Shown here: piece by piece, positions 35,980 to 45,016 of the stretch
Numbering within the stretch: position 1 is the stretch's first letter
How the letters are laid out: every line of letters starts with the position of its first letter
From: Aquisalimonas sp.
GTDB taxonomy: Bacteria > Pseudomonadota > Gammaproteobacteria > Nitrococcales > Aquisalimonadaceae
Length of the DNA stretch: 64,000 nucleotides
Direction of reading: 5' to 3'
NCBI GenBank assembly: GCA_007126095.1
Contig: SLBZ01000091.1
Span: 1 to 64,000, forward strand
The notes under the pieces: model-generated
Database searches by the model: none
What the model was told of the DNA's origin: nothing
What the model saw: only the letters and a program-made list of their open reading frames with translations
Made by a program: the position numbers and the translations under genes

Positions 35980-37122
35980 ATGACCACAGAAACAAGCGTG
36001 TTGCAGGACACCCGGCCAACGCCGGGAGTGCGGCAGCGGCTGGCGGCGTTCCGCCAGGGGTACCCGCATTTCTTCCTGCTCGGACTTCTGGTGGGTGTCA
36101 TGCTGATTCTGGCACTGGTGCCGTATCAGCTGGTTGCCGGGCCGTGGCTCCGCGCCGGCGAGGATGTGCCGTACCTGCTCCAGTATTTCCGCATGGGGAC
36201 CACCACCTGGTTCGTGCTGACCGTCAGTGGCATGGCCATGGGGCTGCTGATCTTCATCATGTCCTCCGGCATGACGCTGACCTTCGGCCTCATGAGCGTG
36301 CTCAACCTCGGGCACGGCGGCTTCATCTCCTTTGGTGCTTTCTGCGGCGCTACGGTTGTCGTCTACTTCTCGGCCTGGGCAGCGAGCGGCAACCTGTTTC
36401 TCACCATCGCCGTCCTGATGATGGCGTGTTTCTACGCCATGCTGATCACCGGCGCGCTGGGGGTGTTCTTCGAACGGGTGGTGATCAAGCCCGTCTACGG
36501 TGATCACCTCAAGCAGATTCTCGTGACCATCGGCGGCGCCATCATCCTGATGGAGCTCATCCACGTGATCTGGGGGGCCACCGACGTGCCGGTGCCCCGC
36601 CCGCAACTGCTGCGCGGCGCGGTCATCATCGATCAGGCGATTCCCTTCATCGGCGGGGCCGCCATCGAGATCTACCGGCTCATGGCCGTCATCGTAGGGC
36701 TCATTCTCTACGGGCTGATGCTGCTGGTCATCAACAAGACCAAGGTCGGAGTGCTCATTCGCGCCGGCGTGGAAAGCCGCGAGATGGTCGAGGTCCAGGG
36801 GTATCGCATCAACCTGCTGTTCCTGGCCGTCTTCGTCGCGGGCTCGGCGCTGGCCGGCCTGGGGGGCGCCATGTGGGGCATGTACGAGCAGATCGTCAAC
36901 GCCCACATGGGTGAGCACCTCATGATCATGGTGGTTGTGGTCATCATTCTCGGTGGCCTGGGTTCGATTACCGGCTGTTTCTACGGCGCCATTCTGGTCG
37001 GCCTGATCAATCTCTACGTGGGGTACCTGGAGCCGCGGCTGGCCGGTATCGCCACCGTGGGCTTGATGGTGGCCGTGCTCATGTGGCGGCCGCAGGGCCT
37101 GATTCCGGTGCTTCGGCACTGA
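35980..37122 (+). CDS. Branched-chain amino acid-type ABC permease, LivH type
   Basis: The 380-residue inner-membrane protein has about eight helices and the LivH-type motifs MTLTFGLMSVLNLGHGGFISFGAF split across the first repeat and AGSALAGLGGAMWGMYE later. An N-terminal extension of about 90 residues with an extra helix makes it longer than E. coli LivH (308). It forms half of the membrane pore with the next gene. It begins 13 bases after the LivF-type gene. Confidence 0.92.
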   Translation: MTTETSVLQDTRPTPGVRQRLAAFRQGYPHFFLLGLLVGVMLILALVPYQLVAGPWLRAGEDVPYLLQYFRMGTTTWFVLTVSGMAMGLLIFIMSSGMTLTFGLMSVLNLGHGGFISFGAFCGATVVVYFSAWAASGNLFLTIAVLMMACFYAMLITGALGVFFERVVIKPVYGDHLKQILVTIGGAIILMELIHVIWGATDVPVPRPQLLRGAVIIDQAIPFIGGAAIEIYRLMAVIVGLILYGLMLLVINKTKVGVLIRAGVESREMVEVQGYRINLLFLAVFVAGSALAGLGGAMWGMYEQIVNAHMGEHLMIMVVVVIILGGLGSITGCFYGAILVGLINLYVGYLEPRLAGIATVGLMVAVLMWRPQGLIPVLRH

Positions 37123-37145
37123 CCTGATACGGGAGAAGAACAACC

Positions 37146-38363
37146 ATGATTCATTCACTGCTATCAGGCGACTATCCCCGCAGCCGGTTGCTCACCGTGC
37201 TGTTGATCGCAATCTTCATCGGGCTTGCCCTGGGGCCGTTTCTCTTCAGTGGCACCGTCGCGTTCCGGACCATGGGGCTGATTGTCGTCTTCATTCTCGT
37301 GGTCGCCGCCTACGACCTGATGCTCGGGTACACCCACGTGGTGTCGTTCGCGCACTTGATGTTCTTCGGCTTCGGCGCCTACGGCGTCGCTATGGCCCTG
37401 GATAGCATGGGCTCGAATTTCACCGCCATTGCCGTCGGCACCGGCGCCAGTCTGCTGGCCTCGATCGTGGTCGCGCTGCTGCTGGGGCTGCTCTCGCTGC
37501 GGGTGAAGGCGATCTTCTTCGCCCTGGTGACGCTGGCCATCGCTTTCTCGTTCATGGTGCTGGTCAACCAGCTCTACACCCTGACCGGCGGCGAGGACGG
37601 CATGCGCGTGGCGGTGCCACGGGAGCTGGGCCCGGCGTTCCGGCTTGACGAGCCGCTCACCGGCTTCAGTCTGCTGGGCTGGCTCTGGGGCGTGGTGACC
37701 AACCCCCTTGGCCTCGTCGAGGTGACCCGCGAGGCGTTCTTCGACGTGCGCGCGAACGGCCGGTTGCTGATGTACTACGTCTCGTTCGTGATCACGCTGG
37801 TGCTGTTCCTGGGCATGCTCCGGCTGGTGAACTCGCCCTTCGGCCGCGTGCTGCTGGCCATCCGCGAGAACGAGTTCCGTGCCGAGGCGCTGGGTTACCG
37901 CACGGTGTACTACCGCACGGCCGTCGTGGTTCTGGCGTCCGCGCTGGCAACGATCGGCGGCGTCATGTTCGCGCTGGTGACCCGTTACATCACGCCGGAG
38001 AGCACCCTGGATTTCGAACTTGCGGTGTTCGTGCTGCTGATGTGCGTCATCGGCGGCATGGGAACGCTCTACGGGGCGGTGATCGGGGCCACCGTCTTCC
38101 TGATCGCCCAGAACTACCTGCAGGATTTGCTCGGCGTGCTGTCGGGGTGGATGGAGCACGTGCCGGTGCTGGCCATGGCTGCACCGCTGTTCGGCTCGGA
38201 CCGCTGGCTGCTTTGGTTCGGCGTGCTGTTCGTGCTCAGCGTCTACTTCTTCCCCACCGGCATTGTTGGTCAGCTCCGCGAGTGGGCGGCCCGGCGGTCG
38301 CGCGCGGGTGAGGAGCTGGTAGAGGGCGAGAAAGTGGACGAGCCCGCCAGCCACGGGGCGTGA
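37146..38363 (+). CDS. Branched-chain amino acid-type ABC permease, LivM type
   Basis: The 405-residue permease has about ten helices and the LivM pattern (YDLMLGYTHVVSFAHLMFFG, then RVLLAIRENEFRAEALGY, the loop that meets the ATPase). It ends in an Arg/Glu-rich tail. It is the last gene of the five-gene transporter operon. Its stop directly abuts the stop of the convergent patatin gene with no bases between. Confidence 0.92.
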   Translation: MIHSLLSGDYPRSRLLTVLLIAIFIGLALGPFLFSGTVAFRTMGLIVVFILVVAAYDLMLGYTHVVSFAHLMFFGFGAYGVAMALDSMGSNFTAIAVGTGASLLASIVVALLLGLLSLRVKAIFFALVTLAIAFSFMVLVNQLYTLTGGEDGMRVAVPRELGPAFRLDEPLTGFSLLGWLWGVVTNPLGLVEVTREAFFDVRANGRLLMYYVSFVITLVLFLGMLRLVNSPFGRVLLAIRENEFRAEALGYRTVYYRTAVVVLASALATIGGVMFALVTRYITPESTLDFELAVFVLLMCVIGGMGTLYGAVIGATVFLIAQNYLQDLLGVLSGWMEHVPVLAMAAPLFGSDRWLLWFGVLFVLSVYFFPTGIVGQLREWAARRSRAGEELVEGEKVDEPASHGA

Positions 38364-39404
38364 TCACGTCCCGGTCGTGAAGGAGCTGCGGCGGCCCAGG
38401 TGGCCGCCGCAGCGCTGCAGCCACTTCTCGGCCGCGGTGCGCCCCTCGTCTCGCAGGTGGCAAAGGAACTTCCAGTCCGCATTGATGCGGCTGTTGCGCC
38501 CCATGCCCTCGGTGACTGTGCCGGTGTCGAGGGCGTGCAGGCGGTGGGCGCGCCATGGCAGGCCGTGATGGACCGCCGCAATGCCCTTGCGCAGCATGCC
38601 GAGCACCTCCAGCTCTCGCATCAGATTGGCATTGAACGCGATTTCGTTCGCGCGATCGACGATCTCGGGGACGCTGGTGGGCAGATCGCGTCGCTCGGGG
38701 GGTGTCAACTGTATCAGCAGCAGGTCTTTTGCGCGGCACTCCAGTACCAGCGGCCAGAGCGCCGGGTTGGCGGTATAGCCGCCATCCCAGTATGCCTCGC
38801 CATCGATTTCAATGGCGTGGAAGAGAAGCGGCAGGCAGGCCGAGGCGGCGACAGCTTTCGGTGAGAGTTCGCTGTTGCGGAACAGCGTGACGCCGCCCGT
38901 GCGGACTCGGGTGGCGGAGACGAACAACCGCAGCCGCGGGTCACGGCGCAGGCGCTCGAAGTCCACGGTGTCCGCGAGCACGCGCAGGAGCGGATTGTAG
39001 CCCGAGGGGTTCAGCTGATAGGGCGAGGCCATGCGGGTCAGGCTGTTCATCAGCAGAAAGCCGGGTGACCAGTCGCGGTTCCAGCCGTGCAGCAGATAGT
39101 CCAGTGGCGTCGCCTGCAGCGGGCCGAGCTGGGCCTGGTCGCTGACGGTGCGCCAGAGCCGCTCGAGGCTGTTGCGCGCCCCCTCGCGGCCGCCTTCCAG
39201 GTAGCCGCTGGCAAACGCCACCGCGTTGATGGCGCCGGCACTGGCGCCGCTGAGGCCGTCGTAGCCGATGCGCCGTTCGTCCAGCAGCCGGTCGAGAACG
39301 CCCCAGGTGAACGCGCCGTGGCTGCCCCCGCCCTGCAGGGCCAGATTCAGCCGCACCCGCGGCATGCCGATGAGCCGATCCCGTGCATGACTCAGCCAGC
39401 CCAT
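38364..39404 (-). CDS. Patatin-like phospholipase
   Basis: The 346-residue protein shows the patatin oxyanion motif LALQGGGSHGAF (about 21-32), the nucleophile elbow GASAG (S55) and a later DGG (YWDGGYTANPAL) providing the catalytic Asp. Such Ser-Asp dyad enzymes release fatty acids from phospholipids or other lipids; some also cleave PHA. The start is uncertain: I chose ATG 39404 with GGAG 7 bases upstream; ATG 39422 is an alternative. It is a single leftward gene between the transporter and an HDOD gene. Confidence 0.88.
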   Translation of the reverse strand: MGWLSHARDRLIGMPRVRLNLALQGGGSHGAFTWGVLDRLLDERRIGYDGLSGASAGAINAVAFASGYLEGGREGARNSLERLWRTVSDQAQLGPLQATPLDYLLHGWNRDWSPGFLLMNSLTRMASPYQLNPSGYNPLLRVLADTVDFERLRRDPRLRLFVSATRVRTGGVTLFRNSELSPKAVAASACLPLLFHAIEIDGEAYWDGGYTANPALWPLVLECRAKDLLLIQLTPPERRDLPTSVPEIVDRANEIAFNANLMRELEVLGMLRKGIAAVHHGLPWRAHRLHALDTGTVTEGMGRNSRINADWKFLCHLRDEGRTAAEKWLQRCGGHLGRRSSFTTGT

Positions 39405-39514
39405 GACACGCTCCGGCCACATAAGGGCTGCCCTGGCTGTGAGCTGCGTCGCACTTGGCGGAGACCTCTCTGTGATAGCGTGCCCGGTACTCAAATCAAC
39501 GATAACACGCGATC

Positions 39515-40756
39515 ATGGATTCGATTCGTCAACACGTTCTGGAAGAGCTGGTTCCCCTGATCGAGCTGCCTGAACACGCCCTGCGCCAACTCGCGGAGGA
39601 AGCGGAGATCGAGGATCACATCGCGCGCAGCGTGATTTTCCGCAAGGGCGGCGATGACGGCTGGCTGCGGTATGTGCTCTCCGGTGCCGTGGTGCTGGTG
39701 GATGATCAGGGGCACCGGCGCACGTTCACCGGTACGGGTGACGCCGGTGTCTATCCGGAGCCCCTTGCCGGTTGCCGGCCCTACCCCCATCACGCCGTTG
39801 CCAGCACCGATGTGCGCCTGATCAGAGTCCCCCGGGAGCGGGTGGATGCCCTGCTCGACCTTGCCCGGCCTCCCGGCTACGCCGTGGACGAGCTGCAGCC
39901 CGACGCGGACGACCCGGGCGAGGGCCTGTTCTATCGTCTCATCGACGATCTCATGAGCGATCGCCTGGACCTCCCGAGCATGCCCAATATGGCCCTGCGG
40001 GTGCGCCAGGCCGTGGAACAGGACGACGCCTCCGCGAGCGAAGTGGCGAAGATCATCCAGGCCGATCCGGCGCTGGCGGCGCGACTGATCCAGATCGCCA
40101 ACAGCCCGGCCTACGGCGGGCAGGGCACCGTCGATTCTCTCACGGTGGCCATCACCCGGCTCGGGCTCAAGGCGACGCGCGAGATGGTGCTGGCCGTGAC
40201 CCTGCGCTCACTGTTCAGCTCCGAGCATCCGCTGATTCACCAGCGCATGACCGAATTGTGGATGCACAGCGCGCTGGTGGCGGCGATCTGTCAGGTCATG
40301 GCCAAGCGCCTGGACGGGTTCAACCCGCAGCGCGCGTTGCTGGCCGGCCTTGTTCACGATATCGGCATCATCCCGATGCTCGCCAACGCACACCGCTACC
40401 CGTCGCTGGTGGAGAACCCCGGGAAGCTGCAGGACACCGTGTCGGAGTATCGCGACCAGGTGGGTGCAATGATCCTGCGCCGCTGGAACTTCCCGGACGA
40501 TATGGTGGACGTCCCTCTCGCCGCCGAGCAGTGGCACCGACGGGCCGTGGATGCGGATTACGCCGACCTGGTCCTGGTGGCGCAGCTGCGGGCGCTGGCG
40601 GGAGTGCCCGGCGATGACATTCCGGAACCTACCGACACATCAGCCTGGCGCCGGCTGCGTCGCGTCGGCAAGGATCTGGGGGAGGATGGCGACTCGATCC
40701 TCGCGGAGGCACGGGAGGAGATCGCCCAGGTGCAGCACCTGCTGCTGGTGCGGTGA
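39515..40756 (+). CDS. Cyclic-nucleotide-binding-like plus HDOD domain signalling protein
   Basis: The 413-residue protein has an N-terminal cupin-like segment that resembles a cyclic nucleotide-binding domain (about 10-115, VIFRKGGDDGWLRYVLSGAVVLVDD) and a C-terminal HDOD domain (about 145-370, LPSMPNMALRVRQAVEQDD, LIQIANSPAYGG, LLAGLVHDIGIIPML). HDOD domains are catalytically dead relatives of HD phosphohydrolases and act in signalling. The phosphate-binding cassette of true cAMP receptors is not clear, so the ligand is unknown. Another HDOD gene is 3 kb away. Confidence 0.85.
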   Translation: MDSIRQHVLEELVPLIELPEHALRQLAEEAEIEDHIARSVIFRKGGDDGWLRYVLSGAVVLVDDQGHRRTFTGTGDAGVYPEPLAGCRPYPHHAVASTDVRLIRVPRERVDALLDLARPPGYAVDELQPDADDPGEGLFYRLIDDLMSDRLDLPSMPNMALRVRQAVEQDDASASEVAKIIQADPALAARLIQIANSPAYGGQGTVDSLTVAITRLGLKATREMVLAVTLRSLFSSEHPLIHQRMTELWMHSALVAAICQVMAKRLDGFNPQRALLAGLVHDIGIIPMLANAHRYPSLVENPGKLQDTVSEYRDQVGAMILRRWNFPDDMVDVPLAAEQWHRRAVDADYADLVLVAQLRALAGVPGDDIPEPTDTSAWRRLRRVGKDLGEDGDSILAEAREEIAQVQHLLLVR

Positions 40757-40763
40757 GCGGCGA

Positions 40764-40784
40764 CGCCCCGTTTGCGGCGGGGCG
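40764..40784. terminator. Hairpin between convergent HDOD and fadD genes
   Basis: CGCCCCG / CGGGGCG with a 7-nt loop, extended by flanking GGCG/CGCC pairing, fills most of the 41-base gap between two convergent genes. It can serve both transcripts; no T-run. Confidence 0.5.
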
Positions 40785-40797
40785 CCGCCAGTAGGCA

Positions 40798-42528
40798 TCA
40801 GTCGCCGCTGCTCAAGGCCTCGTTGCGCAGGTCCTTGCGCAGGATCTTGCCCACGGCCGTTTTCGGCAGGTCGTCGGCGAAGTGGACCTCCTTCGGCACC
40901 TTGTAGCCGGTGAGGTTCCTGCGGGCGAACTCGATCACGTCCTCCGCCTTGAGCGACTTGTTGCGCGTAACCACATAGGCGCGGACGATTTCACCACCGG
41001 CTTCGTCGTTGGGAATGCCGATGACCGCAGCTTCGTCGATGTCCGGGTGCTCGCTCAGGACCTCCTCGACCTCGTTCGGGTAGACGTTGAAGCCGCTGAC
41101 GTCGATCATGTCCTTCTTGCGGTCCACGATACGGAAGAAACCGCCATCTTCCATCCTGGCCATGTCTCCGGTGCGGAAGAAGCCGTCCTTGAGCACCGCG
41201 TCCGTCTCCTCGGGCTTGTTCCAGTAGCCCTGGAAGACCTGCGGGCCCTTGACCGCCAGCTCGCCCACTTCACCGGGCGGGACCGGGTTCCAGTCCTCGT
41301 CGATGATGCGCACGATGGTGTTCGGCACGGGCAGGCCAATGGTGCCCAGGCGGATTTCGCCACTGGGCTGGTTCACCGACACCACCGGGCTGGTCTCGGA
41401 AAGGCCGTAGCCCTCGACCGGCACGATACCGATGAGGTTCTTCCATTCTTCCGCCACCGATCCGTGCAGCGCGGTGCCGCCGGAGACGGTCTGCCGCAGC
41501 GGCGGCGGGTTGTTCTTGAACCAGTCCTCGTTCGCCAGGGCGTGGAACAGCACATTGACGCCGGCGAACTGCGTGATCCGGAACTTCTCGAACGCCTTGC
41601 GCAGGTTGCTCGGCGGCCGTGGCGAGGGGCACAGCACGTTGCGGCAGCCGTTGTAGTAGAAGCCCATGAGGTTATTGGTGAAGGCGAAGATGTGGTAGAG
41701 CGGCAGCGCCGTGAGCACGGTCTCCTCGCCCGGTGTGATCACCGGGGCGGAGACCGTCTGCGTCTGTGCCAGGTTCGCCAGCAGATTGCCGTGGGTGAGC
41801 ATGGCGCCCTTGGCCGGGCCGGTGGTGCCGCCGGTGTACTGGAGCACGGCCAGGTCCTCCGGCGCGCGCTTCACGGGTTTCTCCAGCTTGCCCACGTGCG
41901 CCTTCCCCGCCGCCAGCGCCTGGCTGATCGGCGTGCTGGCCGCCGTGGGCTCGGGGATCATCTTCTTCAGCTTCATCACCGTGTTGATGAGCAGCCGGCG
42001 CGGCGCCGGGAAGAACTCGGCGGCCCCGGCCATGATCACGTGCCGCACGTCGGTGCCGTCGATGGCGTCCTTGACATTGTTGCCGAACAGGTTGAACACC
42101 AGCAGGGCCTTGGCGCCGCTGTCCTTGAGCTGGTGGTTGGTTTCCCGCGGGGTATACAGCGGGTTGACGTTCACCAGCACCAGACCGGCCTTGAAGATGC
42201 CGAATACCGCCACCGGGTAGGACAGGCAATTCGGCATCTGCACCGCGACCCGCTCGCCGGGCTCCAGGCCGAGCTCGTGGCGGAGGTACGCGGCGAACTG
42301 GTCGGAGTAGGTGTCGGTCTCGCGGAAGCTCAGGGAGCCGTGCAGGCCGTTGTCCAGGCAGGTGACAAAGGCGGTGCGGTCGCCGTTGTCGTCCGCAATG
42401 CGACGCGCCAGATCGGCGATGTTACGGTCCGGCAATGGGGTGATTTCCCTGTCCACACCTTTGCCGTAGGAGGCCAGCCAGGGCTGGTTGTCGTAGGCGG
42501 CCTTGGCGTCTTGCGTCGTCTCGTTCAT
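40798..42528 (-). CDS. fadD: Long-chain fatty acid-CoA ligase
   Basis: The 576-residue enzyme activates fatty acids with ATP and CoA. Motifs are the P-loop YTGGTTGPAKGAMLTHGN, the adenylation region GYGLSETSPVV, the FACS motif around GDMARMEDGGFFRIVDRKKDMI, and the C-terminal catalytic Lys (PKTAVGKILRKDLR). The start MNETTQDAK with a GGAG ribosome site was chosen; the open frame extends upstream without similarity. It is about the length of E. coli FadD (561) and stands alone between two convergent or divergent neighbours. It would feed FadE and the PHA precursor route. Confidence 0.95.
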   Translation of the reverse strand: MNETTQDAKAAYDNQPWLASYGKGVDREITPLPDRNIADLARRIADDNGDRTAFVTCLDNGLHGSLSFRETDTYSDQFAAYLRHELGLEPGERVAVQMPNCLSYPVAVFGIFKAGLVLVNVNPLYTPRETNHQLKDSGAKALLVFNLFGNNVKDAIDGTDVRHVIMAGAAEFFPAPRRLLINTVMKLKKMIPEPTAASTPISQALAAGKAHVGKLEKPVKRAPEDLAVLQYTGGTTGPAKGAMLTHGNLLANLAQTQTVSAPVITPGEETVLTALPLYHIFAFTNNLMGFYYNGCRNVLCPSPRPPSNLRKAFEKFRITQFAGVNVLFHALANEDWFKNNPPPLRQTVSGGTALHGSVAEEWKNLIGIVPVEGYGLSETSPVVSVNQPSGEIRLGTIGLPVPNTIVRIIDEDWNPVPPGEVGELAVKGPQVFQGYWNKPEETDAVLKDGFFRTGDMARMEDGGFFRIVDRKKDMIDVSGFNVYPNEVEEVLSEHPDIDEAAVIGIPNDEAGGEIVRAYVVTRNKSLKAEDVIEFARRNLTGYKVPKEVHFADDLPKTAVGKILRKDLRNEALSSGD

Positions 42529-42711
42529 GCTCTCCGTCCTCGCGTGTCTTGTTCTCGTACACAGGGTGCGCAACACGTCGCACCGTTCGTGCGCCAAGAT
42601 ACAGACCGGGCAGTCTTGTTGCCAGCCTGAAGCGGGGTTCAGCATGAAACATATTGGAGAACTGTACCAGGTGACAAGCGTCGACCGACCCGGTCGCGGG
42701 AGGCTTGTGCC

Positions 42712-44073
42712 GTGACCGGCACGCAGGTGGCGGAACTGCCCTATCCGGAGGATGCGGCGGACGCATTCGCGCGCCTGCGCCCGCTTGCCGGCGCCGCCTG
42801 GCTGGACAGCGGTGCGCCGCGTCATCAGGCGCGTTACGACATCATGGTCGCGCTGCCCGGGCGAGAGCTGTTGCGCCGGGAGGGTGTGTGCTGGCGTCGC
42901 GAGGGTGGCGACTGGATCCGCATCGAGGGCGACGTCTGGGCGCTGATCGCGGACATGCTCGGGCCGCGCCGGGAGGCGGTGCCCGGTGTGCCGTTTTCGG
43001 GTGGCGCCCTGGGGTGCTTCGGCTACGACCTGGGGCAGGCGGACGTGCTGGCGCCCCGGGATGATCGGCCGGGTGACGGTTTGCCGGAGCTTTGGCTCGG
43101 TTTCTATGACGCGGCACTGATCCTGGATCACGAGACGCGCCGCGCGTTGCTGGTGCAGCGCCCCGGTGGTGAGCGGGCCGCCACCGGCATCCGCGAGCGG
43201 TTGCTGCAGCCGACGGCTCCGACGCCGGCCCCGTTTCGGGCGGGTGCATTGCAGGAAGAGCCGGGGCGGGACGGGTACGGTCGTGCGTTCCGGGCCGTAC
43301 GCCGTTATCTGCGCGACGGCGACTGTTACCAGGTCAATCTAGCGCGCGCGTTCCGCTGCGGTTTCAGGGGTGACCCCTTCGATGCCTACACGCGGCTGCG
43401 CCGCTGGTCGCCGGTGCCCCACGGTGCCTGGATGACGCTGCCCGGAGGGCAGAGCGTGCTGAGTCTTTCCCCGGAGCGGTTTCTTGCGGTGACGGATGAT
43501 CGCGTGGAGACCCGGCCGATCAAGGGAACCCGGCCGCGTGACAGAGATGCGGCCCGGGATCGGGCGCTTGCGGAGGCGCTGGCCGGCAGCCCCAAGGACC
43601 GGGCTGAGAACGTCATGATCGTCGACCTGCTGCGCAACGATCTCGGCAAGGTGTGCCGCCCGGGCAGTGTGACCGTCAGTCAGTTGTTCGGGGTGGAGTC
43701 GTTCGCCAGCGTGCACCACATGGTGAGCGTCGTCGAGGGGCGGCTGACGCCCGGCACCATGGCGACGGACCTGCTGCGCGCGAGCTTTCCCGGTGGCTCC
43801 ATCACCGGAGCGCCGAAAAAGCGGGCCATGGAGATCATTGCCGAACTGGAGCCGAGCCGCCGTGGCCTCTATTGTGGCGCCATCGGGTACATCGGCTACG
43901 ACGGCACCATGGACACCAGCATCACCATCCGTACCGCCGTGTGCGCCGACGGCGTGATGACGTACCGGGCGGGCGGCGGCCTGGTCATGGATTCCGACGA
44001 GGCCGAGGAGTATCAGGAGACCCGGGACAAGGCCCACGCTTTCCTGAAACTGGCGGGTGAGGGCGGTGATTAG
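42712..44073 (+). CDS. pabB: Aminodeoxychorismate synthase component I
   Basis: The 453-residue chorismate-binding enzyme makes 4-amino-4-deoxychorismate for folate. It shows PIKGTRPRDRD with the PabB-specific catalytic Lys, ENVMIVDLLRNDLG, SFPGGSITGAPKKRAMEII and a C-terminal GGGLVMDSD. The PIKGT sequence separates it from anthranilate synthase TrpE. The GTG start has GGGAGG 8 bases upstream. pabA and pabC are not adjacent. The stop overlaps the convergent HDOD gene by 4 bases. Confidence 0.93.
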   Translation: MTGTQVAELPYPEDAADAFARLRPLAGAAWLDSGAPRHQARYDIMVALPGRELLRREGVCWRREGGDWIRIEGDVWALIADMLGPRREAVPGVPFSGGALGCFGYDLGQADVLAPRDDRPGDGLPELWLGFYDAALILDHETRRALLVQRPGGERAATGIRERLLQPTAPTPAPFRAGALQEEPGRDGYGRAFRAVRRYLRDGDCYQVNLARAFRCGFRGDPFDAYTRLRRWSPVPHGAWMTLPGGQSVLSLSPERFLAVTDDRVETRPIKGTRPRDRDAARDRALAEALAGSPKDRAENVMIVDLLRNDLGKVCRPGSVTVSQLFGVESFASVHHMVSVVEGRLTPGTMATDLLRASFPGGSITGAPKKRAMEIIAELEPSRRGLYCGAIGYIGYDGTMDTSITIRTAVCADGVMTYRAGGGLVMDSDEAEEYQETRDKAHAFLKLAGEGGD

Positions 44074-44888
44074 TCCGCGGCCAGCAGCCGCGCCATGGCC
44101 GTGGTTTCTTCCTGCTCCATGAGGCAGGCCCTGGCGACGGTGTCGAGCGTGGCCCCGCTGAGACCCCGATTGAGTAAAGCGGCGGGAATCTCCTCGAAAT
44201 CGGTGCCGGCCCAGTCGGCGGCACAGCGCACCAGGCCGATCAGGCCGGGGTCGTCGTGAGCCGACGGGTTGCCGAAGCCCTCGACCACGGCGCACAGGGT
44301 GACCGGTAGCTCCCATTCCCTCAGCAGCATGGCGCCAGCCTCGTGATGGTCCACTTCCAGCTGCTCGCGGATCAGCGCCGCCATGCTGGTGTGGGAATCG
44401 CGCTTGCGGGCGCTGAAGACCGTGGTCATCTCCGTGGGAAAGCTGTGCGCCAGCAGGAGTATGCCGATGGAGTGAAGCAGACCGCCCAGCTGCGCGGGCG
44501 CCGGGTCCAGGCCGGAGGCACGGGCCAGGCGCCCGGAGGCGTTCGCGCTGGCGATCGCATGCAGCCAGTAGCGGGCGGCCCGAAAGCCCGGGCAGCGGCC
44601 GCTGTCGAACTGATTGCGCAGCAGTATGGACGTGGCCAGAACCCGCAGGCGGTTCATTCCGAGCCGCATGATCGCCTCATCCAGGCTGCGCACGTCCCCC
44701 TGGCTCATGAAGAACGCGCTGTTGGCCGTGGAGACGATGCGGGCGGCCAGTGCGGGGTCGCGCCCGAGTTTGGGGGCGAGCACGTTGATGTCCGTCTCCT
44801 CGGTGTTCACCTCCAGAAGGATGTCGTGGCTGACGTAGGGCAGCGACGGCAGTGATGCGCTGTCCAGCGCAGTCGATGTCTCTCGCAT
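44070..44888 (-). CDS. HDOD domain protein
   Basis: The 272-residue protein consists almost only of an HDOD domain (LPSLPYVSHDILLEVNTEE, IVSTANSAFFMSQGD, LGGLLHSIGILLLAHSF). The HD pair typical of active phosphohydrolases is replaced by HS in LLHSIG, so no hydrolase activity is expected. Its role is probably as a scaffold in signalling. I chose ATG 44888; an in-frame start at 44915 is possible. It is a stand-alone gene divergent from phaA. Confidence 0.85.
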   Translation of the reverse strand: MRETSTALDSASLPSLPYVSHDILLEVNTEETDINVLAPKLGRDPALAARIVSTANSAFFMSQGDVRSLDEAIMRLGMNRLRVLATSILLRNQFDSGRCPGFRAARYWLHAIASANASGRLARASGLDPAPAQLGGLLHSIGILLLAHSFPTEMTTVFSARKRDSHTSMAALIREQLEVDHHEAGAMLLREWELPVTLCAVVEGFGNPSAHDDPGLIGLVRCAADWAGTDFEEIPAALLNRGLSGATLDTVARACLMEQEETTAMARLLAAD

Positions 44889-45016
44889 GGTTATCCCGCC
44901 ATGTCTCGTGAACAAAAGTCCCGCTCCTGCGCGGGGATTATACTGTCATGACGACCAATCACCGAACTGTTCATGGACGTACAGACCATCGATGAAGCAG
45001 ACCCTTGGAGGTTGTT

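Noticed and set aside
42529..43131. Upstream extension of fadD to about 777 residues
   Set aside because: It overlaps the pabB start on the other strand and adds residues without similarity to any ligase.
45005..45016. Upstream TTG start for phaA
   Set aside because: It would consume the GGAGG ribosome site that correctly serves the ATG 12 bases later.
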